DNA of 64,000 nt from Tractidigestivibacter montrealensis (GCF_024741235.1 NZ_JANSKA010000006.1:62001-126000), one strand, 5' to 3'. Shown: positions 46,279 through 55,549, counted from the first letter of the stretch. The notes: generated by a model from the letters alone, not told the origin. Numbers and translations are program-made.

Positions 46279-47337
46279 ATGCAGCAGGAACTTGGCACGC
46301 GCCTCTCGCCCAAGGCGCTCTTCAACCCCAACGGCGACACCGACGTGCGCGCACGGCGCCTCATTGGTGGCAACACCACCAACCTCAACGACTTCAACAA
46401 CGTGAAGTACGCCTGGACCACAGACTGGTACCGCCAGGCCATGAACAACTTTTGGATCCCCGAAGAGATCAACCTCTCGCAGGACGTGAAGGACTACCCC
46501 AACCTCCTGCCCGCCGAGCGCACCGCGTATGACAAGATCCTCTCGTTTCTCGTCTTCCTGGACTCGCTGCAAACGGCCAACCTGCCCAGCATTGGCGAGT
46601 TCATCACGGCAAACGAGGTCAACCTGTGCCTGCACATCCAGACCTTCCAGGAGTGCGTGCACTCGCAGAGCTACTCGTACATGCTTGACACCATCTGCAG
46701 TCCCGAGCAACGCAACGACATCCTCTACCAGTGGAAGACCGACGAGCACCTGCTGGCGAGAAACACGTTCATCGGCAACCTCTACAACGAGTTCCAGGAG
46801 CGCCAGGACGCGCCGACCCTCCTGCGCGTGATGATGGCGAACTTCATCCTTGAGGGTGTGTACTTCTACTCGGGGTTCATGTTCTTCTACAACCTAGCTC
46901 GCAACGGCAAGATGCCCGGAAGCGCGCAGGAGATCCGCTACATCAACCGCGACGAGAACACACACCTGTGGCTGTTCCGCAACATGATCTTGGAGCTCCA
47001 GCGAGAGGAACCGCAGCTCTTCTCGTCCAAGGCGGTCGACGACCTGCGGCAGATGCTCGAGGAGGGCGTTCGCCAGGAGGTCGCGTGGGGCCAGTACGTG
47101 ATTGGCAACGAGATTCCCGGCCTCACGGGACAGCAGGTGAGCGACTACATCCACTACCTGGGTAACCTTCGCTGGAGCTCGCTGGGGATGGGGCAGCTCT
47201 ACCCGGAGTTTGCCGAGGAACCGGCAGACATGGCCTGGGTCTCGCAGTACAGCAACGCCAACATGGTGAAGACGGACTTCTTCGAGGCGCGCTCGACCGC
47301 GTACGCAAAGTCAACGGCCCTGGTGGACGACCTGTAG
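46279..47337 (+). CDS. nrdB: Class Ia ribonucleotide reductase, beta subunit
   Basis: The 352-residue diiron subunit that makes the tyrosyl radical using oxygen. Ligand motifs are visible: FLVFLDSLQTANLPSIGE, ANEVNLCLHIQTFQECVHSQ with the SY that corresponds to E. coli Tyr122, NFILEGVYFYSGFMFFY and RDENTHLWLFRNM. The Tyr is kept, so it is not a Phe-type class Ic protein. AAAGGAAG precedes the ATG. It is cotranscribed with nrdA; no nrdI or nrdH is adjacent. An O2-dependent enzyme in a presumed anaerobe suggests occasional oxygen exposure. Confidence 0.94.
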   Translation: MQQELGTRLSPKALFNPNGDTDVRARRLIGGNTTNLNDFNNVKYAWTTDWYRQAMNNFWIPEEINLSQDVKDYPNLLPAERTAYDKILSFLVFLDSLQTANLPSIGEFITANEVNLCLHIQTFQECVHSQSYSYMLDTICSPEQRNDILYQWKTDEHLLARNTFIGNLYNEFQERQDAPTLLRVMMANFILEGVYFYSGFMFFYNLARNGKMPGSAQEIRYINRDENTHLWLFRNMILELQREEPQLFSSKAVDDLRQMLEEGVRQEVAWGQYVIGNEIPGLTGQQVSDYIHYLGNLRWSSLGMGQLYPEFAEEPADMAWVSQYSNANMVKTDFFEARSTAYAKSTALVDDL

Positions 47338-47379
47338 TGGCGCGGCCGCTTGCGCGGCACCGCCGTCGCAGCACGCCGC

Positions 47380-47655
47380 CTATAGGTTGTGCTTCTTCAG
47401 CTTCTGCTCGAAGATCCCGTTCACGATCTGGCTCAGCTGCTCGCGCGCGTCAGCCGGCAGCTCGCCCTCCTGCGCCGCGACGGCGTAGAGGTCCGGGTGC
47501 TCAAGCTCGATCTTCTCGAACGTCTTGCTCAGTGCGTGCTTGCGCACGAAGAACGGAATCCGCTTCACGCTCTCCTCGGGCACCAGCGCCAGAATCTTCT
47601 AGTTAGCGACCTTGCTGCTCGACGAGCCAATCGGTCCGACTTCCTGCTCCGCCAT
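47380..47655 (-). pseudogene. Small helical protein gene with an in-frame TAG
   Basis: A 91-codon frame from the ATG at 47655 (AAGGGAAATAC before it): MAEQEVGPIGSSSSKVAN, then TAG (47599-47601), then KILALVPEESVKRIPFFVRK and ELEHPDLYAVAAQEGELPAD to the end. The part after the TAG has clear coding character. Restart at the GTG 47583 would give 67 residues. No family is recognised. Convergent with nrdB. The lesion may be a real null allele or a sequence error. Confidence 0.5.
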
Positions 47656-47807
47656 GTATTTCCCTTCTCGAAGTGACCGGAGCCATTCTATCCGCACGAG
47701 ACAAACGCTATACCGCAGCCCACAATTCCACGGCGGCTCCACGCGCGAGGGGGCGCAGCGCGCGTGCTCCGTTACCATGGGAGCAGCAAATCAAGCAGAG
47801 GAGACCC

Positions 47808-48564
47808 ATGCCAAACGAGGACCACGCAAAGGCAAAGACGCACGTCAGGCTCCGTCGCGTAGCGCTGGGACTGCTCGCGGCGCTCGCGATCGTAGTGGTC
47901 GCCTTTCTCGCCTACGCAAGCACCTACTCTCGAGCGACTGCGCGTGCGGAGGCTGCGCTCGCAGGCAGCGACTCCGTCCGCGTGACAGCAACCGCAAACG
48001 GTTACCTCTTTGATGGGCCTGGCACAGAGGACGCGCTGGTGTTCTATCCCGGCGGCAAGGTCCAGTGCGAGGCCTACGCAGCCCAGCTAGAAAGCATCGC
48101 CGAGAAGGGAACGGACGTGTTTCTCGTGCGCATGCCGCTCAACTTTGCGTTTCTCGACATTGAACGCCGCGGACTCCATCATTGGCAGTGGCGAGTACCA
48201 CTACAGCCACTGGTACGTGGGCGGTCACTCCCTTGGTGGCGCGATGGCCGCCGTCTACGCCGCCGACCACACCAGAGAGCTTGACGGGCTGGTGGTTCTC
48301 GCCGCGTACCCCACCAAGAGCCTGCGCGCGTCGGGCTTTAGGATGCTGAGCGTCTACGGCTCTGAGGACGGCGAGACAGACAAGCTGCAATCCCACGCGG
48401 ACCTGCGGCCGGACGACTACGCGGAGCTTGTGATCGAGGGCGGCAACCATGCGCAGTTTGGCGACTACGGCGCGCAGGACGGCGACGGAGTTGCCACGAT
48501 AAGCGTCGAGGAGCAGCAGGAGCTCACCGCAAACGCCGTGGCCGCGTTCACGCAGAGCGAGTAG
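47808..48564 (+). pseudogene. Alpha/beta hydrolase, membrane-anchored, broken by a one-base insertion
   Basis: Start ATG 47808 behind AGAGGAG: a signal anchor (RRVALGLLAALAIVVVAFLAY), then the hydrolase N-half (ALVFYPGGKVQCEAYAAQLE, GTDVFLVRMPLNFAFLD). At about 48158-48162 one extra T shifts the frame. Reading GACATG in place of GACATTG joins FLDMNAADSI to the second half, with the nucleophile elbow GGHSLGGAMAA and the late EGGNHAQFGDY (catalytic His). The length is one base over whole codons. The substrate is unknown. Translation as it stands would end in an unrelated tail. Confidence 0.75.
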
Positions 48565-48588
48565 GGCCAAGCAGGGCGCTTGTCTCCC

Positions 48589-49836
48589 CTACCGCCGCGC
48601 CCGACCCTCCAGCACCAGCATCACGGCGCCGAGCAGCACAATCGCCACGCCGCTGATGCCAAACCACGCGCTCACGCCAAGGACCTCCGCAACGGGCGAA
48701 GCCACGGCAAGGCCAATGGGCGTCGAGATCATCGAGACGATCTGGAACGCCGAGAAGGCCCTGCCAAGCTTCTCGGGCGCGATGCTCTTCTGCATGTACG
48801 CCACGATTGGCACGTCGTAGCAGGTCGCGGTTGCCCCCATCGCGCCGCAGAGAACAACAAACGCCACCCAGCCGCCAAAGCTCCGGGGCAGCAGCCCCGA
48901 GGCAAGGCAGGTCGCGCCCAGCGCCACCGTCGCCCAGAAGGACGCGCGAACTTCGTTCTTGAGGTTGGCCTTCGCAACCGCAATGCCCGCCACCAGCATC
49001 CCCAGCGCCCAGCTCATCTCAACGAGGCTCCCCTCGAAGGCCCCAAGCCCAAAATAGTCGCTGGTCATGAGCGGATAGAAGGACGAGAGCGGCATGAAGA
49101 ACACCATGAACACGAGAAGGGAGACTATGACCTGCGTGAGCACGCGGTCCTCCCAGAAGACCGAGAGGCCATCGCGAAGCTCGCGGACGGGGTGGAGCTT
49201 GGGGCGCTCCCCCTCCGCACGGTGGTCAGGCACGGGAACAATGCCCAGCGTGACGGCGGCGACCACCGCGCCAACGAGGTCCGTCACCAGGATGAGCGCC
49301 AGCGGGAACGCCGCAAAGAGCGCGCCGCCAACAACGGGGCCAAGGATATAGGAGGCGCTGCTTATGGCCTGCGCCATGCCGCCGGCCTCAACAAGGGACT
49401 CGGGGGGCACGATCTGCGGTACCATCGCCTGCATCGCGGGAGCCTGGAACGAGGTCGCTGCCGCACGGGCGGCGAGAAGCGCGATCACCGCGGCGACCGA
49501 GACGCCCCACGAGCCCATTGCCAGCGCAAACGCCGTCGCCATGATGCCCGCGGCAAGGTCCGCCGCAATGCAGACGCGCTTTCGGTTGTGGCGGTCTGCC
49601 GCGATGCCGGCCGCAGGCGAGAGAATCGCGCCGGGCAGGAACGCCGCGAGGCCCGCAAGTCCCATCGCGGCGGGCGACGCCGTTTCCTGCGCAAGGAACC
49701 AGACCAGCGCAAACTGTACCGCTGAGCTCCCCACCTGCGAGACGGCCTGACCCGCAAGGATGGTGTAGTAGCGGCGCCGCCACGCGGGGTTAGGGCGCAC
49801 GGCAGCCTGAGGGCCCTTGGTTTCCTGGTTATCCAC
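48589..49836 (-). CDS. MFS efflux transporter, DHA3/macrolide-efflux-like
   Basis: A 415-residue 12-span transporter. YYTILAGQAVSQVGSSAVQF is the typical DHA3 first helix; GIAADRHNRKRVCIAADLAA is the loop 2-3 motif. The second half has SSFYPLMTSDYFGLGAFEG and MGATATCYDVPIVAYMQKSI. Members export macrolides or other drugs, but sequence alone does not prove resistance. Convergent with the hydrolase pseudogene. Confidence 0.87.
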   Translation of the reverse strand: MDNQETKGPQAAVRPNPAWRRRYYTILAGQAVSQVGSSAVQFALVWFLAQETASPAAMGLAGLAAFLPGAILSPAAGIAADRHNRKRVCIAADLAAGIMATAFALAMGSWGVSVAAVIALLAARAAATSFQAPAMQAMVPQIVPPESLVEAGGMAQAISSASYILGPVVGGALFAAFPLALILVTDLVGAVVAAVTLGIVPVPDHRAEGERPKLHPVRELRDGLSVFWEDRVLTQVIVSLLVFMVFFMPLSSFYPLMTSDYFGLGAFEGSLVEMSWALGMLVAGIAVAKANLKNEVRASFWATVALGATCLASGLLPRSFGGWVAFVVLCGAMGATATCYDVPIVAYMQKSIAPEKLGRAFSAFQIVSMISTPIGLAVASPVAEVLGVSAWFGISGVAIVLLGAVMLVLEGRARR

Positions 49837-49991
49837 GTCGAGGCTCCGTCCTTCTCGCCAGAACGAAAATGGGGCTGGACTATAGCACGCGAGCGCGAGG
49901 GTGTCTAGGGACCGTCACTCGCACAAGGTGGTGCGCACCGCTGCCACGGGGGTACCATAAAGCCGTTTGTCACCGTTACGTTTGGAGGCAC

Positions 49992-50567
49992 ATGGACGAG
50001 CTCACACTTGAGGAACGCGGACAAATGATCGTCGGCGCCTGCCTAGGCGAGAAGAGCACCAGCCCCTACGAGATCTTCCGCAACGTCGCGTGCAGGGACT
50101 TCGTCCGCATGCATGGGCCCGAGCACCACGTTCTTGACGGCGCGGCCGTGCTCACCGCATACCACAACGCCGGCGGTAACGTTGACCTTCCCGCGGCGCT
50201 CAACGAGCTCATGTCGCGCGGCCTGCAGATGCCCGGCGCCATGTGCGGCCGTTGGGGCGTGTGCGGTGCCACGGCATCTGTGGGAGCTGCACTCTCAATT
50301 CTGGAGACGACCGGCCCGCTCACGAGCGACGACTCGTGGGGCAGCCACATGGCCTACACGTCCCGCGCACTCGAGGCGCTCTCGCGCATTGGCGGGCCGC
50401 GGTGCTGCAAGCGCGATGCGTACATCTCGCTGGAAACCGCCGTCGACTACATCCGCGAGCGCTTTGGCATACGCCTCGAAAAGGACGACATCCACTGCGA
50501 GTTCCACCCGCAGAACGCCCAGTGCCTGGGCGAGCGATGCCCGTTCTTCCCTGCAAGCAGAGGGTAA
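49992..50567 (+). CDS. Cys-rich conserved protein resembling DUF5714
   Basis: A 191-residue soluble protein from the ATG 49992 after GGAGG. It has conserved-looking blocks HGPEHHVLDGAAVLTAYHNA, MCGRWGVCGATASVGAALS, GPRCCKRDAYISLETAVDYI and a Cys cluster HCEFHPQNAQCLGERCPFF. The cysteines suggest metal or Fe-S binding. I recall DUF5714 proteins in methanogens and anaerobic Actinomycetota and Clostridia; the role is unknown. Confidence 0.72.
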   Translation: MDELTLEERGQMIVGACLGEKSTSPYEIFRNVACRDFVRMHGPEHHVLDGAAVLTAYHNAGGNVDLPAALNELMSRGLQMPGAMCGRWGVCGATASVGAALSILETTGPLTSDDSWGSHMAYTSRALEALSRIGGPRCCKRDAYISLETAVDYIRERFGIRLEKDDIHCEFHPQNAQCLGERCPFFPASRG

Positions 50568-50632
50568 GCGCGGGCACGAAGCGACCAAGCCCTGTCTGCC
50601 ATTACCAAGGTGGACGAGATGTTCCGTCTCCA

Positions 50633-50886
50633 GCGCACAAAAACGCTCTATCGGACGGAGATCTTGGCATCTCTGCATAACAAGGTGCTATCGGACGGCG
50701 GTGCCTCAGAGATAATATCAAGTAAGCAACTACGCTTGCATCTTTTAGTATGTTTTAAAATAAATATGCATGTTCATGCAATCGTAGTTAATGCTTTGAT
50801 GTCGCGGCGTCAAAGGCACCGTCCGATAGAACACTTTTGTGCACAAACTCTCGATTCCCCGTCCGATAGGGCACTTTTATGCGACG
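50633..50886. mobile_element. MITE-like element, family B, copy 3
   Basis: About 254 bases, the cleanest copy. Direct motifs at 50633 (CACAAAAACGCTCTATCGG within it) and 50673 are 40 bases apart. Reverse motifs at 50817 and 50857 (CCGTCCGATAG) are also 40 apart. The AT-rich interior carries no ORF. Same length as copy 2. Confidence 0.68.
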
Positions 50887-51027
50887 AACATGCCCCTGCT
50901 GCCGTTTCTACGACCAAAATCGATAAGTGCAAGGGCCATTGTGGCTGTATCGTCTAAAGTAAACTGTATTTAACTTATCCAGGAGAGCCGGGACGCTCCG
51001 CACGACGCCGCAGCGAAAGGACCGCAG

Positions 51028-51180
51028 ATGCAACAGGTAGACGTAGTCGAGAAGCGCAAGCGCATCCGCGTGGTCATACGCTGGGCAGGCCCGCGCATGC
51101 TCTTCGTGCATCCCACGCTCGCGGTCAGGCACCTCGTCACCTCGCCGCCATGGCAGAGAAAGCCGCAACCCGCCAAGTAA
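51028..51180 (+). CDS. Candidate 50-residue basic protein
   Basis: AAAGGA stands 7 bases before the ATG; the frame reads MQQVDVVEKRKRIRVVIRW and ends RKPQPAK. It is basic with no membrane helix. No relatives are known to me. It may be a real small protein between the family B element and the alcohol dehydrogenase gene, or chance. Confidence 0.35.
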   Translation: MQQVDVVEKRKRIRVVIRWAGPRMLFVHPTLAVRHLVTSPPWQRKPQPAK

Positions 51181-51254
51181 CCGCCGTCACTCGTCCATAA
51201 TGGGCTCAACGAAAAAACACCCGGGGCCAGCACCCCGCCAGCGGAAGGCGAATC

Positions 51255-52460
51255 ATGAACGACTTCATTTTCCAGTCCCCCACACGCTTTGTGTTTGGCC
51301 GCGGCTATGCCGACAAGGTTGGCGAGGAGGTCGCCGCACTTGGGGCCAAGCGCGTCCTTCTGGTGTACGGCGGCGGCTCCGTGGTACGCACAGGGCTTCT
51401 CGCCCGCGTGACCTCCTCGCTCGAGGCCGCCGGCGTCGCCCACGTGGAGCTCCCCGGCGTGCGCCCCAACCCCGAGGTTGGCCTGGTGCGCAAGGGCATC
51501 GAGCTTGCGCGCGCCGAGAAGGTCGACCTCGTCTTGGCCGTTGGCGGCGGCTCGGTGATCGACTGCTCCAAGGCCATCGCGTTTGGCACGCCCCACCAGG
51601 GCGACGTTTGGGACTTCTTCTCGAAGAAGGCAAGCATCGGCGCGTGCCTGCCCGTTGCGTGCGTGCTCACCATTCCCGCCGCGGGCTCCGAGGCCTCAGC
51701 CTCCTGCGTCATCAGCAACGACGCGCTCAACCTCAAGCGCGGCGTCAACGGCGACGTCTTCCGTCCGCGCGTGGCAATCCTCGACCCCGAGGTCACCTTC
51801 ACGCTGCCGCAGTACCAGACGGCAGCCGGCGCGGTGGACATCATCTGCCACATCTGCGAGCGCTTCTTCAGCTCAGCCGGCCCCGTCCCCGTGACGGACA
51901 ACATCGCGTGCGGCATCATTCGCGCGGTGATCGACGCGGCGAACACCGTGGCTGAGAAGCCCGACGACTACGACGCCCGCGCCACCATCATGTGGTCTGG
52001 CACGCTTGCCCACAACGACCTCTGCGGGTGCGGCCGCGCATCCGCGCCGGAGAAGCGCGCCGGCGGCTGGGAGAGCCACGGCCTGGAGCACGAGATCTCT
52101 GCGCACCGCCCCGAGGTCACGCACGGCGCTGGCCTGGCCGTTATTCTCCCCGCCTGGATGCGCTACGTCTGGCGCTCGAACCCAGAGCGCTTCCTGGCAT
52201 TTGCGCGGGGCGTCTTTGACGTGGAGCCGGTGGACGAGACGGACGAGGCCACCGAAGACGCCATCACCTACGCCATCGACGAGCTGCAGCGTTTCTTCGT
52301 TGGCCTGGGCATGCCGCGGACGCTCGCCGACCTTGGCCTTGCGCCGGAGGAGGTCGACGGCTGGCTGGAGACCCTGCGCCAGAACAAGGGCGAGCGCTTT
52401 GGCGAACTTAGGCCGCTGACCATGGACGACGCGCGCGCAATCTACCTCTCGGCGTTCTAG
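51255..52460 (+). CDS. Iron-containing alcohol dehydrogenase, butanol-dehydrogenase type
   Basis: A 401-residue group III alcohol dehydrogenase (BdhA/YqhD-like) reducing aldehydes with NAD(P)H. Opening FIFQSPTRFVFGRGYADKVG; cofactor motif VLLVYGGGSVVRTG (the GGGS form); AVGGGSVIDCSKAI; metal ligands in AGAVDIICHICERF (Asp, His), WESHGLEHE and THGAGLAVILPAW. GGAAGGCG precedes the ATG. The likely role is fermentative aldehyde reduction or detoxification. Confidence 0.92.
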   Translation: MNDFIFQSPTRFVFGRGYADKVGEEVAALGAKRVLLVYGGGSVVRTGLLARVTSSLEAAGVAHVELPGVRPNPEVGLVRKGIELARAEKVDLVLAVGGGSVIDCSKAIAFGTPHQGDVWDFFSKKASIGACLPVACVLTIPAAGSEASASCVISNDALNLKRGVNGDVFRPRVAILDPEVTFTLPQYQTAAGAVDIICHICERFFSSAGPVPVTDNIACGIIRAVIDAANTVAEKPDDYDARATIMWSGTLAHNDLCGCGRASAPEKRAGGWESHGLEHEISAHRPEVTHGAGLAVILPAWMRYVWRSNPERFLAFARGVFDVEPVDETDEATEDAITYAIDELQRFFVGLGMPRTLADLGLAPEEVDGWLETLRQNKGERFGELRPLTMDDARAIYLSAF

Positions 52461-52482
52461 CGGCGCCGGACGCGGCCGGACC

Positions 52483-53862
52483 CTACGCGTTCTTCTCGAC
52501 AAACCGACGCCAGCAGGCGTCTGCCTCGGCGGCCGCGCGCTCCTCGTCGATGCCCACAAGGTGTCCGCCCTGCATGACGGTCCTGCCGGCAACAACGGTG
52601 CGGTCCACCGGCCCGCGCCAGCCCACCACGGCCAGCACAGCCTTGGGGTCCTTCATCGCACCCGTGAGCTCCAGCCGGTTGGCGTCGATCATGAAGAGGT
52701 CCGCCGCCTTGCCGCTGGCCAGCTGCCCGATCTCCGGGCGGCCAAGCACCCGCGCTCCCCCGCGCGTGGCAATCTTGAGCATGTCGTAGCCGGTGGGCGC
52801 GTTGTAACTCTCGTTGAGGCGGTGGAGCAGGAAGCCCACGCGCATCTCCTCCAGCAGGCTGGAGCCGTCGTTGCTTGCCGAGCCGTCGACCCCCAGCCCC
52901 ACGGGGATCCCCAGCCTGAGCATATCGCCCACGTGCGCAACGCCCGAGGACAGCTTCATATTTGATATGGGGCAGTGCGCCACGCCCGTACCCGTCTGCG
53001 CAAGGACGCGCAGCTCGTCATCGTTAAAGTGGATGCCATGCGCAAACCACACGTCGGGGCCCACCCAGCCGACGGACTCCATGTACGCCAGAGGGCGCAT
53101 GCCCGTTGCCTCGATGGTGAAGCGCTCCTCGTCCAGGGTCTCGCACAGGTGGGTGTGCAGGCGCACGCCCAGCGAGCGGCCCAACTTGGCGGACTCTACC
53201 AGCAGGTCCTTGGTCACGGAGAACGGCGAGCACGGCGCCAGCACCACCTGTCGCATCGAGAAGGGCGCCGGATCGTGGAACTTCTCGACCGTGCGCTGGG
53301 AGTCGGCGAGAATGGCGTCCACGCTCTGAACCACGGAGTCGGGTGGCAGGCCGCCGTCCTTCTTGCTGAGCGACATCGACCCGCGTGAGACGATCATGCG
53401 CGCGCCGATCTGCGAGGCCGCGTCGAACTCCGCCTCCATGAGGCCGTCCACGCCGTTGGGGAACACGTAGTGGTGGTCGAAGCAGGTGGTGCAGCCGCCC
53501 TTCACCAGCTCGCCGAGGGCGGAGTAGGTGGCGTAGCGCATGACCTCGGGGTCGATGTTCTTCCAGTACTCGTAGAGCGTGGTGAGCCAGGGGAACAGCT
53601 CGAGGTTCTGGACCTCGGGGTAGTTGCGCGTGAAGATCTGGTAGAAGTGGTGGTGCGTGTTCACGAGGCCGGGGTAGACGACCTTGCCGCGCGCGTCGAT
53701 GACCTCGTCGGCGACGGACGGCGCCGCAGCGACGTTCGCGCCGGTGGGGCCCACGTAGGTGATGACGCCATCTGTTGCGAGAAGGTCCGCGTGGGTGAAC
53801 ACGCGGACCGCATCGTCGCAGGTAACAATGGTGTCGGCATTCTTTACAAGCAGCGTTCCCAT
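52483..53862 (-). CDS. Amidohydrolase, 8-oxoguanine deaminase/AtzB-like
   Basis: A 459-residue metal-dependent deaminase of the TrzN/AtzB/8-oxoguanine-deaminase group. Metal site: NTHHHFYQIFTRNYP (HxH), HTHLCETLDEERF, AHGIHFNDDEL and GVDGSASNDGSSLLEEMRVG. The substrate-side segments VLAPCSPFSVT and SRGSMSLSKKDGGLPPDS are typical of the 8-oxoguanine deaminase branch. It probably deaminates a purine or guanine derivative. The start at 53862 excludes a long upstream extension that reads through the structured leader. Convergent with the alcohol dehydrogenase gene. Confidence 0.87.
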   Translation of the reverse strand: MGTLLVKNADTIVTCDDAVRVFTHADLLATDGVITYVGPTGANVAAAPSVADEVIDARGKVVYPGLVNTHHHFYQIFTRNYPEVQNLELFPWLTTLYEYWKNIDPEVMRYATYSALGELVKGGCTTCFDHHYVFPNGVDGLMEAEFDAASQIGARMIVSRGSMSLSKKDGGLPPDSVVQSVDAILADSQRTVEKFHDPAPFSMRQVVLAPCSPFSVTKDLLVESAKLGRSLGVRLHTHLCETLDEERFTIEATGMRPLAYMESVGWVGPDVWFAHGIHFNDDELRVLAQTGTGVAHCPISNMKLSSGVAHVGDMLRLGIPVGLGVDGSASNDGSSLLEEMRVGFLLHRLNESYNAPTGYDMLKIATRGGARVLGRPEIGQLASGKAADLFMIDANRLELTGAMKDPKAVLAVVGWRGPVDRTVVAGRTVMQGGHLVGIDEERAAAEADACWRRFVEKNA

Positions 53863-53885
53863 TCCAGTTCCTCTCGTCCAAAGAG

Positions 53886-53999
53886 ACCAACTGGGCGCCC
53901 ATGCGCCCAGCCAACGCCCGGCGTGCTGCCGGGACGTTGCCAAGGCGATGGGGGGTGCCACATGCTCGGCCGAGGGCCGCCGGAATCCCATCCGCTTGT
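53886..53999 (-). promoter_or_regulatory. Highly structured leader of the amidohydrolase gene
   Basis: Three stems can be drawn on the minus strand within 115 bases. GATGGG (53990-53995 region) can pair with CCCATC near 53946-53951. CAACG-CCCGGC pairs with GCCGGG-CGTTG (53912-53938). CTGGGCG pairs with GCGCCCAG (53890-53910), ending 28 bases before the start codon. The compactness suggests a cis-regulatory RNA. I could not match it to a known riboswitch class; a purine ligand would suit the gene, which is inference. Confidence 0.4.
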
Positions 54000-54101
54000 T
54001 GCTTTGAGGGGATTGTAGCGCGCGGGCGCGACCTTCGCGCGACGGGTTCTGTTGCAACTGCAACATAGAGAGGCTCGCATGCCCGCGCTCCCGAGGAGCA
54101 T

Positions 54102-54253
54102 TGCACAAAAATCGACATTGACGGCCCAATTTCGAGGTTCCGCCTAGTATCACCCCAGAGATGCCATTTCCCTACCTGCGGCTCCGTAAAAAGTTAGAGC
54201 CATCGTACTCGGCGATTCGCCAAAAAAGGGCCGTCAATGTCGATTTTTGTGCA
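54102..54253. mobile_element. MITE-like element, family C
   Basis: 152 bases with perfect 26-bp terminal inverted repeats: TGCACAAAAATCGACATTG and onward at 54102-54127, complement at 54228-54253. The interior is non-coding. The tip TGCACAAAAA is identical to family B tips, so the two may be mobilised by related transposases. Confidence 0.7.
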
Positions 54254-54368
54254 CGGGGCGGCCGCGACTGGCTATAAATCAACGAAACGGGCTCCCAAAA
54301 ACACGTGTGCCAACCCTCCCGGACAGAAAAACTTTGCCACTGCGGCATCCCATCGACCCACGCGAAAT

Positions 54369-54465
54369 GCCCCCGCGGAGAACAGCTCTCTTTCTTAAAC
54401 CCGGTTTCGTCCAACTGGGCAAATGCGATTGCCTTTTAAGAAAGAGAGCTGTTCTCCGCGGGGGC
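54369..54465. mobile_element. Inverted-repeat element, family D, copy 1
   Basis: 97 bases: 31-bp perfect arms (GCGGAGAACAGCTCTC inside) at 54369-54399 and 54435-54465, with the central block CCAACTGGGCAAATGCG. A diverged homologue lies at 56682-56770. It lies 55 bases beyond the serpin-like gene stop and could terminate that transcript. Confidence 0.7.
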
Positions 54466-54520
54466 ACCGGACATGGGGGCACAACGCGGGGCGCAGCGGA
54501 CTCGCAGCCCGCTGGAATTC

Positions 54521-55549
54521 CTAGCGCTGCTGGAACAGCCGAATGTCATCGACAAGAAGCGCGAGGTAGGGCCGAGAGTCCGCACGTGCCTCCCCGGCAA
54601 CCAGAAAGAGCGCGAACCTTCCATCGTAGTCAAAGGTCCTGATGTGCGAGAAGTCCGGCAGGGCACCGTCGCAAACGGAGATCGCAGCCTCGCTTTTGAC
54701 CTCGCCACCCTCGTTGTCGAGGCTCAGCCCAATGGTCTGGAGTGCCCGGTCAATGATGCACTCCTGACCCTTGGCATCGAGAAACTCCAGCCCCTCTATC
54801 TCGTGGAACTCCTTCGACAGCTTCAGAGAGAGATTGGGGCACATGAAGGAATCATGGTCATCGAGGGGACGAGTCTGGGTGCTGCCGGCGCGTTTTGCCT
54901 GTTCAAGCGTGTTTGCCCACATCTCCGAGAAGGACCCTCCCTGCGGCGAACGAACAAGCACGACGCTGTCACCCTCCTTGGTCTGTAGACTCACCGCGTG
55001 ATGCTGCCTGTCCTTGTAGTAAAGGGGTTTCACCTGCTGCCTCATCTTGCGGCTAAGGCGTTGATCCGGGTCGTACGCCTCAAAGAAGGTGACACATGTG
55101 TCTCCGTCTCCCCAAGACTCCTCTTCGCAGACTCCAAACGGCACAAGAAACGAGAACTTGCGGTACAGCATGCAATAGAAGAGGAGCGAGGTCATGCCCG
55201 GAGAAGGCTCCGACCAGTCGAGCTGGTCGAGAACCTCGCTCGATTGGCCAAAGCGGCGCCTGACCTCGGTTTCTATCTCTCTTCTCGCCCGATTGTTCTT
55301 TGGTCCGGAATACGCATAGAAGTGATCTTTGGGCAGCGCACCCCTCCCAAGCCTGCTGGCATTGAGTGCCCTGACCAGCTCGCTTGTACCTCCAAGCGGG
55401 TTCAGCGGACCGCCGTCGCAGAGCGTTTCCATCATGTTGTCCCAGCAGACCTGCATGGTGGCGCACCACGCAGCAGACCCACGAACCGCCTGCACGTCCG
55501 ACGCAACGACCTCAATGCCCCTGTCCGCATTGCCGCCTACGCTCGTCAT
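54521..55549 (-). CDS. Divergent serpin-like protein, probably non-inhibitory
   Basis: 342 residues, last gene of a three-gene unit. The pattern of a serpin fold can be followed: SSEVLDQLDWSEPSPGMTSL with LLFYCMLYRKFSFLVPF (helix F to strand 3A), SVVLVRSPQGGSFSEM, PNLSLKLSKEFHEIEGLEFL, the hinge-like IGLSLDNEGGEVKSEAA, and FALFLV with RPYLALLVDDI (strands 4B/5B). The hinge has Lys and Glu where inhibitory serpins need small residues, so protease inhibition is unlikely. No signal peptide. The assignment is by pattern only and should be tested by structure prediction. Confidence 0.45.
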   Translation of the reverse strand: MTSVGGNADRGIEVVASDVQAVRGSAAWCATMQVCWDNMMETLCDGGPLNPLGGTSELVRALNASRLGRGALPKDHFYAYSGPKNNRARREIETEVRRRFGQSSEVLDQLDWSEPSPGMTSLLFYCMLYRKFSFLVPFGVCEEESWGDGDTCVTFFEAYDPDQRLSRKMRQQVKPLYYKDRQHHAVSLQTKEGDSVVLVRSPQGGSFSEMWANTLEQAKRAGSTQTRPLDDHDSFMCPNLSLKLSKEFHEIEGLEFLDAKGQECIIDRALQTIGLSLDNEGGEVKSEAAISVCDGALPDFSHIRTFDYDGRFALFLVAGEARADSRPYLALLVDDIRLFQQR

